From contig NC_091093.1 in the NCBI RefSeq assembly GCF_024713975.1, forward strand, positions 3,906,001 through 3,970,000: a DNA stretch of 64,000 nt, given 5' to 3'. Made by a program: the position numbers and the translations under genes. Below, one piece after another: positions 1-13,008 of this stretch. Origin of the DNA: Paralichthys olivaceus. Its lineage: Eukaryota > Chordata > Actinopteri > Pleuronectiformes > Paralichthyidae. Every line of letters starts with the position of its first letter. Position 1 is the stretch's first letter. The notes below the pieces were generated by a model. That model saw only the letters and a list, made by a program, of their open reading frames with translations. It did no database searches and had not been told where the DNA came from.

Positions 1-404
1 TAAAGTGTTACTTGAATAAAAGGATCATTTGTATATTTCTGTACGGGGTGAGTTTTTTGGTTACTTCGAATATAGATACACGTCGACTCTGTGAGCCTCA
101 GATCTACATCCTCTCCTTCTCTCTTACTATTGGTTGATGAATCTGAGGAGATGGAGCCAATCACAGTCCATCAGGGGAAAATGAAGACTGAGGCTGCACT
201 TCTCTACCTCTGCTTACTGCCACTGTGCTGTTGTTGGTGCTATGGTCCATAGCTGTATTGTGTGGTAAATGGCAGATGGACTGTCATATAGCACTTTCCT
301 GGACTTGTTGACCATTTAAAGCAAATTACACCAGCAGCTGAATTCATCCTTTCACACAGCGCTTCTTTATGGTGCACTTTTTATATCACAAATCTGGGGT
401 TTGG

Positions 405-525
405 TATCTTACCCCAGGACACTTCAGAGTCCAGACAGGAGGAGCTGAGGATCCAATCACCGATTCAAAATCCTTTGGTCAGTGAACAACCCACTTTACC
501 TCTTGAGCCACCGCTGCCCCATACA
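405..525 (+). repeat. 3' fragment of a dispersed fish repeat
   Basis: The run from 'ggacacttcagagtccagac' to 'cttgagccaccgctgcccca' resembles the end of a very common teleost repeat, whose copies read roughly 'ggacacttc.gcatgcag ... gaaccaccgacc ... ctgagccaca'. More 5' parts of the same family occur at 2885-3010 and 43033-43290. The identification is by memory of the family. Confidence 0.5.
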
Positions 526-1327
526 TCGATATGCAAAGTTACTGTTTCACATATGCCACTGACTAGTTGAAAGGAAGTCCCAAAGAGGAGAGGAACCTTT
601 TTGGCTTACATCCATTTTTCTTATTTTTTTATGTATCAGACTTGGTTTAGGAAAGTCACTTTTCTTTTATCAAATGTGGTTTGTTAGGCTCTCCCTGAAG
701 TAACATTTGAGTTTTAATACCTCTACGAATGTAATAATGAACATACTGACTCCTCTTTTGTCTCATATTTTTATGTTTCTCCTAGAGCCTGACCTGAAGT
801 CATAACAGTTGATATGAGCTGGTGCAGACCGCTTTAAATCACAGATCCCCTGTCAGCCGCTGCCTTGCAATAATTTCAGCTATTGGAGACGCTTAACTCT
901 GTTAGGTGAAATCACTTGACTTGACATTTTTTGAGGACATCCAACATTTCTTTGAGTTATTTTTAAAACAGAAACCTAGTTTTCTAGTTTTCGCTGCAGA
1001 TGGGGTAGATATGGTTTTCATTAGGGTAGAGAGCGGGCGGTGGAATTCAGAGCAGCTGAGACTAATGCTGTCAGCTATTAATCACATAAACTGGTACTGA
1101 GAAGTAATGTGCAGAGATAATGGAGCAGAGACTGGGGGAGGGAGAGTGTGTGTCGTGGCTTACACAGGCCTATCCAAAGAAAAAATCACTCATTACAGAA
1201 ACCGAAAGACACATGAGAGTGAACACAACAGTGAAGCTGCAGAATGTACAACCTGAACAATGAGCTGACAGACATTAAAAACTGAAGTTCATGTGATGAT
1301 TCTCACAAAGAGTGACTCCCTTCACTT

Positions 1328-1460
1328 CACTTTTTATAACAACTAAAGGTTTCCACAGGTTCTCCTTCATGTTTGGAAGGGGAAGGTGAGGGGTGTTCAG
1401 CTGCAACACACTGCAACTTCACCTCTGGATATCACTAAATTCTACACACTGAACCTTTAA
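1328..1460 (-). mobile_element. Partial MITE, same family as 51000-51344
   Basis: The right end 'tctacacactgaacctttaa' (1441-1460) is the terminal inverted repeat of the intact element at 51000-51344 in reverse orientation. Inner similarity is also visible ('tccttcatgtttggaagg', 'tatcactaaat', 'ggggtgttca'). The distal half is missing, so this is a truncated non-autonomous DNA transposon. Confidence 0.7.
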
Positions 1461-1649
1461 TGCAGCAAAGTTCTTTTACCTAACGAATCTTGCCACCCCA
1501 AGCTATAGCTCTACATTTAATGGTCACACAGTACGTGGCAGTGATATCAGTCTGTTCTATCTATTGTTTGTTTTTAATATTTTCTAGTACTGTTCTCTTG
1601 TTTTACGTTATCTTTCTTATTTTTGTTTTTGTTCTGTGTCATTCCCATG

Positions 1650-2294
1650 TGTTATGTGTAAAGAGTTGTTTGTGCGGGTAACTCTCTCTCTCTCTCTCTC
1701 TCTCTCGGTCGCTTTTTCCTCCCTTTGTCCTGCAGGTGACAAGTGGAAGATTGGCTGCCACCTGTGAGCTCCAGAAGAGCTGTGGATTGGCTCACACCCC
1801 AGCCAATTAGCCAATCAGAGACGGAGGGCACCATTTAAAAGCCTCTCTTTTGCTTTGTTCTGCCCCTCTATGTTGCTTTGCTGTTAAAGAAGGTTTGTGG
1901 TGGGGAGGTAGAACTGACGTAAGGCTGGGGTGCCCTTTACATTCACGCACTTAGGAAGAAATTGTTACTACACCAGGTTATGGGTTGTTGTCACTGTTGT
2001 ACTTTTATTGTTTTCAGACACTTTTGTAGAGAAGATAGTCAGGCCTTTTGTTTTCTTTGTCTTTCCTCACAGATAGAGTTGAGCTAGGCCCTATTTTGTT
2101 GTACTTTGTTTATTTTGTTCGGCGCAACCCCCACCATTCCTCCTTTCCCCACATTTTTCAAGCCTACGTTTGTTGTTTACCTTCATTTAAATATTGTAAA
2201 TAAAGCTTTTTTCTTTGACTGCCTCACGTCTGCTCTGAGTTCTCTCTTTGGTGGTTGTCAGCGTTATTGTTTCTGCTAACAGGGAAACGTAACA
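1650..2294 (+). mobile_element. Probable solo LTR of an LTR retrotransposon
   Basis: The segment starts TGTTA (1650-1654) and ends TAACA (2290-2294), the short inverted repeat expected of an LTR. It is flanked by near-identical 5-bp sequences, CCATG (1645-1649) and CCATT (2295-2299), which look like a target-site duplication. Inside are a TATA-like 'atttaaaag' near 1833 and an AATAAA near 2199, about 95 bp before the 3' end, as in an LTR with U3-R-U5 order. A (CT)n tract lies at 1682-1706. No internal coding region or second LTR is present, which suggests recombination left a solo LTR. The family is not identified. Confidence 0.55.
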
Positions 2295-2884
2295 CCATTT
2301 ATTTTGTAAATCACTTTGTTGCTATAAAAACAAAGTTATTAATATTTGTATTATATGATGCATTATACATTTCTGTAGAGATTTGCTCACAGTACATGAT
2401 TTGCAAGTAGAGTAATTGGGGCTCACTGAGTAGAGCAGAGTCCCTGTCCACTGCTTCAAAACAGTAATTCATGTTCACTTCCTATTGGTTACTTTTGCAT
2501 CACACTATCCTGCTAACGTCTGTAATGTTTGACCTCTGTGGTGTTTGGTTGGGAATAAAACCTGCTGTCTGTTTGTGAGCTGAAACTTTCCATCCTGTAT
2601 TTGTGCAACCGCACTGTAGAAAATAGACAACAGGAGGACACGATATGTCCGTCTTAAATCTACATTATAACTTCACACCCTGTCATGTTCAAGTGGCAGC
2701 AGCAGAAGGCAACCGTTCCCTAATCTGGAATTTGAAAGGCTGTGTGTGTCAGATTTAATGGCATCTCACGGTGAGGTTGTAGATTCCAACCAAATGAAAA
2801 CCCCTCTCCTCACCCTTCCATTCCAAGTGTGTGACCTTCAGGTAGCTGAAGCTGCTGTCAGACACGCACTGTACTCAGATAATA

Positions 2885-2976
2885 GTAAATGATAAATGGC
2901 CTATATTTATTATGGTGCTTTTCTACTCTTCATGACCACTCTAGGGACTTTACACTACAGTTTTGCCATCCACCTC

Positions 2977-3012
<36 letters not shown>

Positions 3013-3015
3013 CTA
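2885..3015 (+). repeat. Dispersed fish repeat (5' part) ending in (CA)n
   Basis: The sequence 'taaatggcctatatttatta' followed by 'catgaccactctagggactt' and 'ctacagttttgccatccacc' matches the start of the repeat family also seen at 43033-43290. It runs into a (CA)n microsatellite at about 2980-3009. Confidence 0.6.
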
Positions 3016-3359
3016 TAAAACACAGACTGGACCTTTAAAACCTTAAAACTCTGTAAAATAATATAGAATAAAAACAAATCCATACATTTAAACATCAATA
3101 GAAAAGTGTGTAATATCGTATTACTAATTTGAAACCATGGTGTATAGTATAGTAAGCACCAAGTAGGTTAAATATAGGCCAGTTGGTCTGATGCCATGAA
3201 GCTGAAGCAACATGTTCCTGCCTTTCCTTGGAACTTTCTCATAAAGTGTAGGAGTCGGGCGTCAGTTGTGTTGTTAAAATGACTAAACTAATGTTCCTCA
3301 TTCCTGGTGTGGCAACATGCTTTTACTTTCATAATTGTGATATTTCTAACTAGATACAT

Positions 3360-3555
3360 TCATCCATCATTATCTTTACTGTTTATCCTTTGAGGCTCTG
3401 GTTGGAGCTGGAGCCAATCCCAGCTGACATTGAGCAAAAGGGCTACATCCTGGACAGGTCACCACAGGACCAACATACTGAGACCAACAACCAGTCACAC
3501 TCACATTTACAACTACTGCCAATTTAGAATCTCAAATGAACCTGACTCTGCTTAA
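3360..3555 (+). repeat. Dispersed teleost repeat
   Basis: Segments such as 'ggagccaatcccagctgaca', 'ctggacaggtcaccacagga', 'agtcacactcacattt' and 'caatttagaatctcaaatga' recall a highly repeated fish sequence (copies read 'ggagcctatcccagctgaca ... ctggacaggtcgccagtc ... caatttagagtc'). No reading frame is preserved. Recognition is from memory. Confidence 0.6.
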
Positions 3556-6042
3556 TAGATTTAAAATATAGATTTAAATATGTACCTGATCATTATTATT
3601 CTCAAGTAAGGTCATAGCTGACAAGGCAACAGCAGGACGGTAAGAACTGGGCTGACTAATTAAAGGGACATTTGACCAAATGCTGATGCTCCCACTCAGG
3701 CCATGAGAGGCCAAGTGTTTGGTTTAAATCATGTGAATCACACCCTTCTTACTGCTACCAGATCTGTCACCATCATCCAAACATCATCTGAAGGAATCTC
3801 TTATCTGCTGTTTATCCCTTGAGTACAGTGACACCGGTTCTGTCATAACGGAAGCTGTTTTGCAAGACTCGTGGAGGAGCAACATTTTCCCAACACTATG
3901 AATTATTTCATTCTTGCACCCCCTGGTGACACAGCCCAGAATTTCTTGTGCTGCTGGAGGCACCAACTCCTGTTTTCTTCAGATTTCTCACACCATGTGT
4001 GAAAACTCACCGGTGACCACAGGGAGCTAAACTTAACTTAGGTAAACAGAATAACTGTTGCATCTTCATTATTTGGAAACACTGAGATATTGAAATGATA
4101 TTGTAAATATAAATCATTCACATCTTCACTGGAGACACTGTAACCAACGCTGAGACAGGAAAAAGACAAAGTTAGGCACTGCGTTGATCTTTTCTACTGT
4201 ATCACATATTAGATTATAAAACTATTAAGATTAAGATATTATAGAACATTATGGATCAAGCTTGATTGTGATTTTCAAGTGTTTCTTCTGTTGTGCTTCT
4301 TCCTAATTGTAGACAGATTGTGGGGAATCTGTTCCCTTAAGTGTCCTTCAATACTAAAGACTGACCCACTTATTTTCTCAGAATCAATAGATCAGTTCAA
4401 AATTACTGGTTTTGACAAAGACCTGCATTCATTTACAGTTATTTCCTGAGACCAGGCACATTATGATGCTCCCAGTGTCTGAAGCTGCTCAGTATGCATG
4501 TGAGCTCTGGTTTAAAGTGCCTCTAGAATCCATTTAAACCCTCCACATGGCAGAGGTGCTCAGAGTGAGGACGTCCACACTCAGACTAACCTTTTATTAG
4601 AGGCAGGGCGACTGTGCAAGCCAGAGAACAACACGGCATGTTCCTGTGTGAGATGCAGCAGCTTGGTAAGCACAGTGTATTGCTGTTTTACTTACTTACT
4701 ACCAATGGAAAACAAATGTATGAATATTAGAAATACTGGATAATACACCCAGAGTTAACTTCCATCTCCAATATACAAACAGTAGAGCCCAACACAGCCT
4801 CCACAAAACCATGAATTTGTTTTGCTTGTGTGCTTGTCTTCTATTTTAGAAATCAGAAGCTTCACAAAATGTATTTTTCAATTATTACTATTTTGCACAC
4901 AACCTACACTCAAGAAATTTTGTACATTTATTTTACATTAAAAATCTGAATCTGTTATTACAGAAATATTTGAAACTTCAGGCTCCTCTTAATGTTCAGG
5001 TGCATCCTGTTATCCCTCACGTGTGTTTAGAATATGAGGAGTCCACCCGCTGCAAACTGAATTGACATAGTTTGGAAACACACACAAAGTTGCACATTAA
5101 CACTGTGTCAGGACAAAAACCAGGCCATGAATTCAAAGAAAGTCTCTGTGGAGACTGCTGATTCAAACTGTGAGTGGGCAAGGCAAGGCATGAAACCATT
5201 ACTGAAGCTCCGAGTGTTCCCAGGAGCACAGCGGCCTCCCTAACTGTGAAATCTACAGTCTGGAACCATCAGGACTCTTCCTACACATGGTTAAACTGAG
5301 TAACTGTGCAAAAAGAGCATCGATCAGAGAAGTGACCACAACCCGCAGAGGTGGAGAAGCTGCTGAAGGACGGCCTTCTCAGCACCTGTCCATCGATCAG
5401 GTCTTTGAGTCAGTGGACAGAAGACACTGTGAGTAACAGACGTTACGGCTCACTGGAGTTGGACAGAAGGTATTAAAAAGGACTCTGAGAGCAAGAGGAA
5501 ACATATTCCCTATTGCGATGAGGCAAAACTATCGGATACAGCCCCTTTTTAGTTAGTGTCCCATTCATAGTAGAAATCTTCAGCTCTCAATTACCGTCCA
5601 TCAGTTTTCTAGAGAATAGCTTAAATGTGTTTTTGCAGTGTTTAGTAGTAATTCAGGTTTTATTAGTGTCTGCTGTACAGCATACTTTGTATCTGCAGGT
5701 ATCAGCACTGCAGTGTTTGATAACCTGAAAAATGGTGTCTACATTGATAAATGTACAAACATTGTATTTAATCCACTAAAAGATGGAAGTGAAGCCAAAA
5801 TACCCTGACACTGCAATCTTGCACTGATGACATCATTTGGAGCCAGAGTGCAGAGTTGTGATGAGAGGATGGAGCTGCGATCTCAAGTCCTGCTGAGTCA
5901 GACTCAGCTGTGTATCACCCTGTTTTTATCATGTCAAATAACCAATTAATCCAAACTTTCTTGAAAAGACAATAACCATCTTTGAGAAAACAATATTCGA
6001 CATTTACTTTGACATTGGGTCCATGTCCCATCTGCTAACAGT

Positions 6043-6265
6043 AAGGGGATAGTTCAGCCCTATACCGATGGAGGGCTGGGTGTTTGAAGTTTCAGGGGTA
6101 AACAGCGTTGCAGCAGAATCCACTACAATTGAAGTGAATGCCGTCCTCTTCTTCTAACGTAGAAAACAGAAAAAAACACAACATGCCTTAACACTGCATT
6201 CATTTACATCTAGATTTAAGCCTCAATGTCTGCGCTCCCATTTTTGTGTGATCTATCCCTTGAAG
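6043..6265. mobile_element. Short MITE copy, same family as 31725-32287
   Basis: The left end 'aaggggatagttcag' and right end 'tgatctatcccttga' are terminal inverted repeats matching those of the larger element at 31725-32287. The internal 'gtttcaggggtaaacagc' and 'caattgaagtgaatg' occur there too. It is a deleted derivative of about 220 bp. Confidence 0.7.
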
Positions 6266-6280
6266 GTGGGGTTTGCAGCC

Positions 6281-6299
6281 TGCCACCAGGAGGCGATAG
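6281..6299 (+). promoter_or_regulatory. Candidate CTCF-binding motif (forward)
   Basis: 'CCACCAGGAGGCGA' at 6283-6296 matches 12 of 14 positions of the CTCF core CCASYAGRKGGCRS. It lies just beyond the presumed 3' end of cd81. Motif match only. Confidence 0.35.
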
Positions 6300-6479
6300 A
6301 GACACTTTGGGAGGTGGGTCCTTTTATAATCTGTGATTTAGTTAACAAACAAAACCTTAAGAACCCTAATGAGTGTTTTACAGAGATTTCCGTATTCTTC
6401 CACTCACATTATCATTATCCTGGGGCCTAACATTTCATGTATCATCCACTTTTCATGTTAAGGGTCCAAAAGAAAAACA

Positions 6480-8224
6480 CAAGAACACAAATATTTATTT
6501 GTAAAATACATTTAATCCCTTTATATTTGGGCAAACCAAAGTCTACAAGAGTAGAGAGGGTTGAGATTTAAGTGGAAGTGAGGCCTGAGTGTGTTACTAG
6601 GTTCAAAATGCAGCAACATGGACAGCATTGTCAGAGACACACAGCTTGTGCCCTTATCGTTTGAAGAGTGTCGCTTTTTTGTTCATAATGTGTTGAAGGT
6701 TTGATTTCCTCCCAGTCAGCACTGCCACAAAAATCTCCCACCCTCTTTTCAGACTCCTTTGACGACGTACCAGACATTGATATCACAATACAAAGAGAGA
6801 TAAAAGGCATATATTGTCTTTTTACAGCCTTCATTACATTCATTAGTACAATACGTCAGAGCTGTAAATATTACAAGAGACTTTTTACAGCTCCTCAGTT
6901 TAAGTATGAGATGATAGCAAGACAAGTTTTAGTTGAGGGACAAATGCTGTGATAATATGGAGGGTTACACGGGGCGAGATGATGATTCTGTGAGTATGTG
7001 TTCATGATGAGTATGCAGTTTTGCATTAGTGTCAGTGGCAGATGGCTCTAGAAGGAACAGACCACAGCTCCAAGTATGTTTAAGCCCATGTGGGGGAAGA
7101 ACACCCCACTGGACTGAATGATGAGCATGTTCAGTTGCCAGGTGGAATCAACACTGTAGTGTTAATGTGACTGCACTGTCCTCTACTACTACAAACATCA
7201 GCACTGCTATTAGCCTGAGACTATTAAGAAAAGAGCAGACACAAGAGCATAAACACTTGCAATATCTAATTTGACACAACAGCCCTGAAAGACATCATTA
7301 ATGTGTGAAACAGACAAATGTAACAACACGGGCAATGGAAATGACTTGGTTACGTATTAATGAGAATTTATAGTAAAAGGGAGGGACGTGATGGAACTAC
7401 AGCTCGGCCAGGTGTGTTTCCACTGGTCGATTCCAGAAGTCTCTGCACATGGACAAAAACACTTCCAGCGTACATTTCCTCTTCCCTCCGCCCGTCATGC
7501 TAAGCTAACCTAGTTTTCAAATTTCAACCCCAAGACTTGAGAGTGGTATCAACCCTCTCATCTTACATTTGATGTGGATTTCAGTCAAGACAGTGATCTG
7601 TGGGATGGGGGGAGTGCATTACATGTGTGTTACATTCACTCTACATGGTGTGGTGAGGCCGATGCTAGTGGTGATCTTACACACCATCATGTGGTTCAGT
7701 CTGGGGCAAATTGAATGAGCTGAGTGCAAGAAGAATACAGAAGAATTTACTGTAATAGCCATGCTCATGCAGTCATAAAGCACTGTTAATATATATATTT
7801 ATATACAGTTTATACATAAAACAGTGGAAAAAAAACATCTATAAAACCAAGAATATAAGAGCATGTTCATAGGCAAGGAGGCAGTAAACAACTAACAAAT
7901 CCCTAAAGGATTAAAGCACCAGGACTGGTGAAAGTAATTATTGTGTGACAGTGTAATATAATACGAATCTACTTATCAGATTAGGAAAGCACTGGTCAAA
8001 TATGCAGAACTGCATCTGTGACTAACGAAACATTTGTCGACAGTGTCATGAAAATGCTCAATGGAGGGTGGTTTGTACGTTGTCTTCTCAACCAGCTGAC
8101 TAAATCCAGCAAGCAATATATATGTGAGGTTTCCTGCTTATAAAAGAAAAGAGAGCGAATGAGACAGCGACTGCAACGTCGACCTTCCTTCATTTGCACG
8201 TCGGCTGGCCGCCCCACTGTAGCT
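6480..8224 (-). other. cd81: Presumed 3' UTR of cd81
   Basis: No AATAAA occurs on the minus strand between the cd81 stop codon (8225) and about 6500. There '...atttatttg...' on the plus strand gives a minus-strand AATAAA, with an ATTAAA nearby. A 3' UTR of about 1.7 kb is therefore inferred, but transcript evidence would be needed to fix the end. A reverse-orientation fragment of a dispersed repeat ('gctaagctaacc ... gagagtggtatcaaccctct') lies at about 7490-7575. Confidence 0.4.
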
Positions 8225-11200
8225 TTAGTACACCGGGCTGTTGCGGATCCCGCAGCACAACACCATGCTGAAGATCATCTCAAAGATCTGAGAGGAGGAA
8301 CATACACAGAGGTGACGGTTAGATATCCACATATCAAAATGTCAAATTGTCAGTTACAACAACAATATTCAAGCTTAAATAAGCACTACAGCAATCCAAA
8401 TACAACTTCCAGCAATGGTTTGACATTTTGAGAAATATACTTTGGGTTTTTTTGCAGCAAAAATATACTAATGTGTGTGTAAAGTAAGATGAAAGGTAAT
8501 GGATGTAGGAGAACTTATATCCTGAAACTATTTATAGAGAAAGACTCGATGTCTTTGCTCGGTCCGACTGTGTGCCAAGAGACACTTGAACCACTTAATA
8601 CCTTATAAAGGGAGTTGACTCTTTCCCACATTCACAGGTATAGAAAACACTTGCCAAGGAACCTAATGTATATCAATGTGCCATTGAAACTTTAAATGTT
8701 GGTAACAATACTTTCCTGTTTTGTGGCCAAAGAAAAGAACAGTTACTAAGCTGCATAGTAAAGAAACATGACATTTGTAAGTCCCATCAGTAAAGCATTA
8801 TGTAGGTCCCCTTACTTGTCGCTTAGGTTACAGATGTAGCCGAACCAGCATCCATTTTAAATGATCTCTTTTATACATTGTACTTATAATCATTTATTCA
8901 TTGCATCAATGAATGTGCAGCATTGGCCCACACAACACCCACTGCCATGACTACGTTACCATGTGGTGGAGGTTAAATAAAACATGCTTATGGTTTGACG
9001 TCAGTGACGGGCCACTTCATGTCCTCACCATGATAACTGCCACCACTAGAGCGGCGATACCGATCAGGTAGATCTTGTCTGAGAAGAGCTCCTGGATCCT
9101 ATGGTGGCAACTCTGCAGAGGAAAAACATCAAAACATGGATTTACATCTGATTCAAAACAGCAATAAAACCTCACCTGCTCTGATTGAGGATAAAGAGAA
9201 AACTAAGATCCATGTTTTAGTGTTTAAGTCTTATTCCGCAATTATTATTCTTTTTCACTCCGGGCTGTAATCAGTGTTTTATGGCAAATGCACATAAGCA
9301 GGAGTTCATAATATAATTACTGATATCTGTTAAGACTGTTTACAAAGACCTGCCTCATGAGATACAGTTGCCTGTTAAGGTTTATGTTCTCACACATGCG
9401 TAGTTTAACAGTAATGATGGAGGCAAATTCCCCACTTAAAACTCTCGGTCATGTTTTTAACAGTGGTCATTCCAGATGAAGCGAGGATGCAGACAGTTGT
9501 TGGTGTCCGTGTGTTGCAAGAACACATTTTAAGAAAAGGCTTAGAACAAGGTTTAATACAGGATATACTGCAATCAGGGCTACATGTTAGCAGATATGTA
9601 CCACACATGCACAGTGGATAACAGTGACAATTGTTATCTTAACTGTTTTTGGGTGAACGTGTTAATACAGTGCATGAAAATGATTGGCTAGTTCATTGCT
9701 CTAGCACACGCCGGTGGCACCGCTGGTACTTTGGGGAACAACAATTGTAACACGATGCTTCACAAACTATGAACTGGCTTCACATTTTTTGTATCTCCAG
9801 CTCAAAGTAAAGCCCTCAGTGATTCTCAAAGTATGGAATTCTATTCATTTTCAACAATTTCTTGACATCAGTGTTTCTTTCCATGCCCGACTCCGCAGAA
9901 AGGCGTAACTGATCACATTTAAGGAACAGATTGACATTGTGGGAAATATATTTATTCCCTTTGTTACCAAGAGAAGGATGAGAAGATTGATACCATTCAT
10001 GTGCTGCAATGGAGCTCAAGCCAGAGCAAATTAGCTTAGCTTAACATAAAGACAGGAAGCAGTTTGGCTCCGTCCTTACTTCAGACACACAGCAGCTCTA
10101 CAGCAGCTCTACAGCAGCTCTACGCGAATGAAATATTATATCTTGTTTGTGTGATCCATTCAAAACCATCAAAGTAAAAACAAGTTGTGGTTTTCACAGG
10201 GAGTCATGAGCTGTAGCTGTTCCTTACTGAAACCAGCCAGGAGCCATGACTTACCAGACTCTGGTCCAACATGTGACTCCTCCCTTATCCACAAATTGTT
10301 GTTTTTAGATTTCTGTTAGGGATGGAAATGTCCGCTGAGCAAACACTGAAAATGGAAGAAGTCTGTTCTGTTGAGTGTGGATTGAACACACTATACGGCC
10401 TGTTAATGTTATATTATATTAATATGACACAGAAGCGTTGGTAACAGACCCAGGCTTCAAAACTAAACACCAAGTTATATAAGCCAAAAACTTCCCAGCT
10501 CCAGCTCTGTACACAACACACAGATGTAACAAAAGAATCAATCCTCTCATCTGACTCAAGACTCATGAGAGCTGTCAAGGGGTCATGTGTTTATGTGTAA
10601 ATTGTACATTTATTGTGTATTCATAAGTATCGTGTTGGTTCCAAACAAACCGTGTGCTCATTTCAAATCAATTTGAGTTTTTATAAAGACTGTATGTCAG
10701 ACAAATATTTCATTCCTCTCCCATCTGCAGATCAGATGACATGAAGGGCTCCTGATGAAAAAGCTAAGGAACATTAACGCTGCGGTGACGTGGTTTTGTT
10801 CTGATTAATGATCTGGGTTTTGACAAATATTTTATGTTTAATACAAACTACTCAAAATGAGTGTTTTGCTTAGGCTCCTGCACCGTTGTTGCATGCAGTG
10901 ATAAAACTGTTGATCTGGATGATGACACTTACAACTTGTAGTCCACTGCTTGGGCACAGGTCAGTCACGCCTAAACTGTCTGTCAACAATGTAAGAACCG
11001 AGGTTCCCACGCCTTTTCCACAGCACTTCAGCTGAAACACACAAAAACAACATAGTAAAGATCCTACAAATGTGTTCTTAGCTCATTTCTATATGAAAAT
11101 ATTCAGTTTTTAAACATCACTATCATTTTGCCTTATTTATCATACTTTCATTCATGTGTAACAAAAAGAAAAACTAGCCTTATGAGACCCGCACATTTTG

Positions 11201-12958
11201 AATCATATCCCATGGTCCAGGATAAGGAATTACATCATACAGGACAACAACATTATGACCTCTTTTTGACGACATTATCCACTACAATCGTGGGCCACAA
11301 CCTCGTCAGGTCTTTTAATATCCACAATGTCACAACTGTACATTTCCTCCGATTTTATAACATCTATGAGAAATATGGCTGGTGTTTTTTTTTCTTCCTC
11401 CAGTTTTCTTACTTTAATTTCCACTTGTGCTATACTTACACACATAATTGTACTGTGAAGCTCAGTGCTCTATTATCATGTATTGTTCTATAATTTACCA
11501 GAAGTGTGTTCCCCACAAGGACAACCTTTAGTGCATTTCTCCAGACGTAATAATTTGTCTGTAGTGAAATTAGTATACAATGTACATATTTCCTGGTTTT
11601 CAATTTTATTTGATTTTTCTATTCGATTTATGTTTCATTCTATTTTCATGCTTTGATGTGTTCTCTTGTCGTCTTCCTTCTGCAACAAGTAAATTTCCCA
11701 AGTGCGATCCATTAGTTGATCTTATCTAATATTACGCTCAAGTTCAGATTATCTTGTTTTTTGTTTTCAGAGCTGTCGAATTTGCAAATCATCAATATGA
11801 GTGATCACTAACCCCTCGGCTGGTGATAGCGCTCACATGTGAGAGAAAAAAATGATGTGTGAATGTAAAAAAACCCTCTTATTAGCAAAGTCCAGTGTCG
11901 AAAAAATAATGAATAGTAGGAGAAACATGAATAGAAGGACCTTTGGAGCTTTTTATTAAAAAAAGCTACAACAAAGTCAGTGCTCTGCTGTTGTTTCAAT
12001 GGGTTAAATGTGTTTGATCAAAACATAATATAGTAAAAGCTTATAAAAGACAAACTGCAGAATATGAACTGTGACACTGAAACACAAAAACTGTTCTACT
12101 GTTGTCCCGACAGTGTCAGTATTCAACACAGCTCTGCCTTGTGGCGAGGTTTAAGTATTACATGTCATATGTATCTAGGTCACTTGCACACCTGCTGCTC
12201 CACTGAAGGGCCCAAGTTCTTTACTATTTATTTTTAGTTGTGTAACATTGACCTGAAGACCTAAAGGAAATGGTTTTATCAAATGAACCATCTATGTTTA
12301 CAAGTTAAATTAAATATTGATTGACATTTATAACCTATAGGTATATTTATATTTTATAATAACATAAATGATAGATTTTATATTTACCGTCTCATGGAAC
12401 ACCTTGAGCACAGAGGCGATCTTGCTCTTACTGTTATCTAATCCGACATCTTTTGCCATGGCCCTGTCATACACAGTGTCATAGAAGTTGCTCATCTCCT
12501 TCGACACCTAAAACAGAAGCAAGGATATTAGTGTTGTTACCTGAGTTCCAGCTCAGGTTTAAAAGTGTCAGATTCAAGTATTAATAAAGCACTATTTTTG
12601 TAATTGTTAGAAAACAAGGACAGGATGGACATGCAACAAACACCAATGACTTTCCAGAAACAGTAACAGTGCATCCATAACTGATAGAAAATCTCAATTA
12701 CAAAATGAGTACACAAATGTCATTTCTGACAACCATTTATGTTTGGATTAAGAAATACAGTCACAATGTGGGAAATGGGATGTTAAAAAATCTAATATTT
12801 TTCATCCAGATGGTAAAAAGCATCTTTGAGGAGAAATCAAGATGCTTTATATTAGAAATAAATTAGAGGTGACAACTGGGGCTGAGGCTAGATATGCATA
12901 TATGGCAGATTAAAGTATAATAATATATATTCTTGCAAAAACAGCCACTTATGGCAAA

Positions 12959-13008
<50 letters not shown>

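Larger units (their letters stand above)
1..6480. other. Intergenic region with repeats, no gene recognised
   Basis: I find no coding exon here. The short reading frames have no family signature and no consistent splice context. The stretch holds a tail fragment of a dispersed repeat (405-525), a partial MITE (about 1328-1460), a probable solo LTR (1650-2294), a (CA)n tract (about 2980-3009) and two further dispersed repeats (about 3360-3555 and 6043-6265). An AATAAA at about 14-19 could end a plus-strand gene lying to the left, but nothing else supports that. Confidence 0.6.

Noticed and set aside
14-19. AATAAA as the end of a plus-strand gene to the left
   Set aside because: A single hexamer in AT-rich DNA with no coding exon or GT-rich downstream element to support it.
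906-1100. 64-codon open frame near the left end
   Set aside because: No family resemblance, no splice context and AT-rich non-coding composition; expected by chance.
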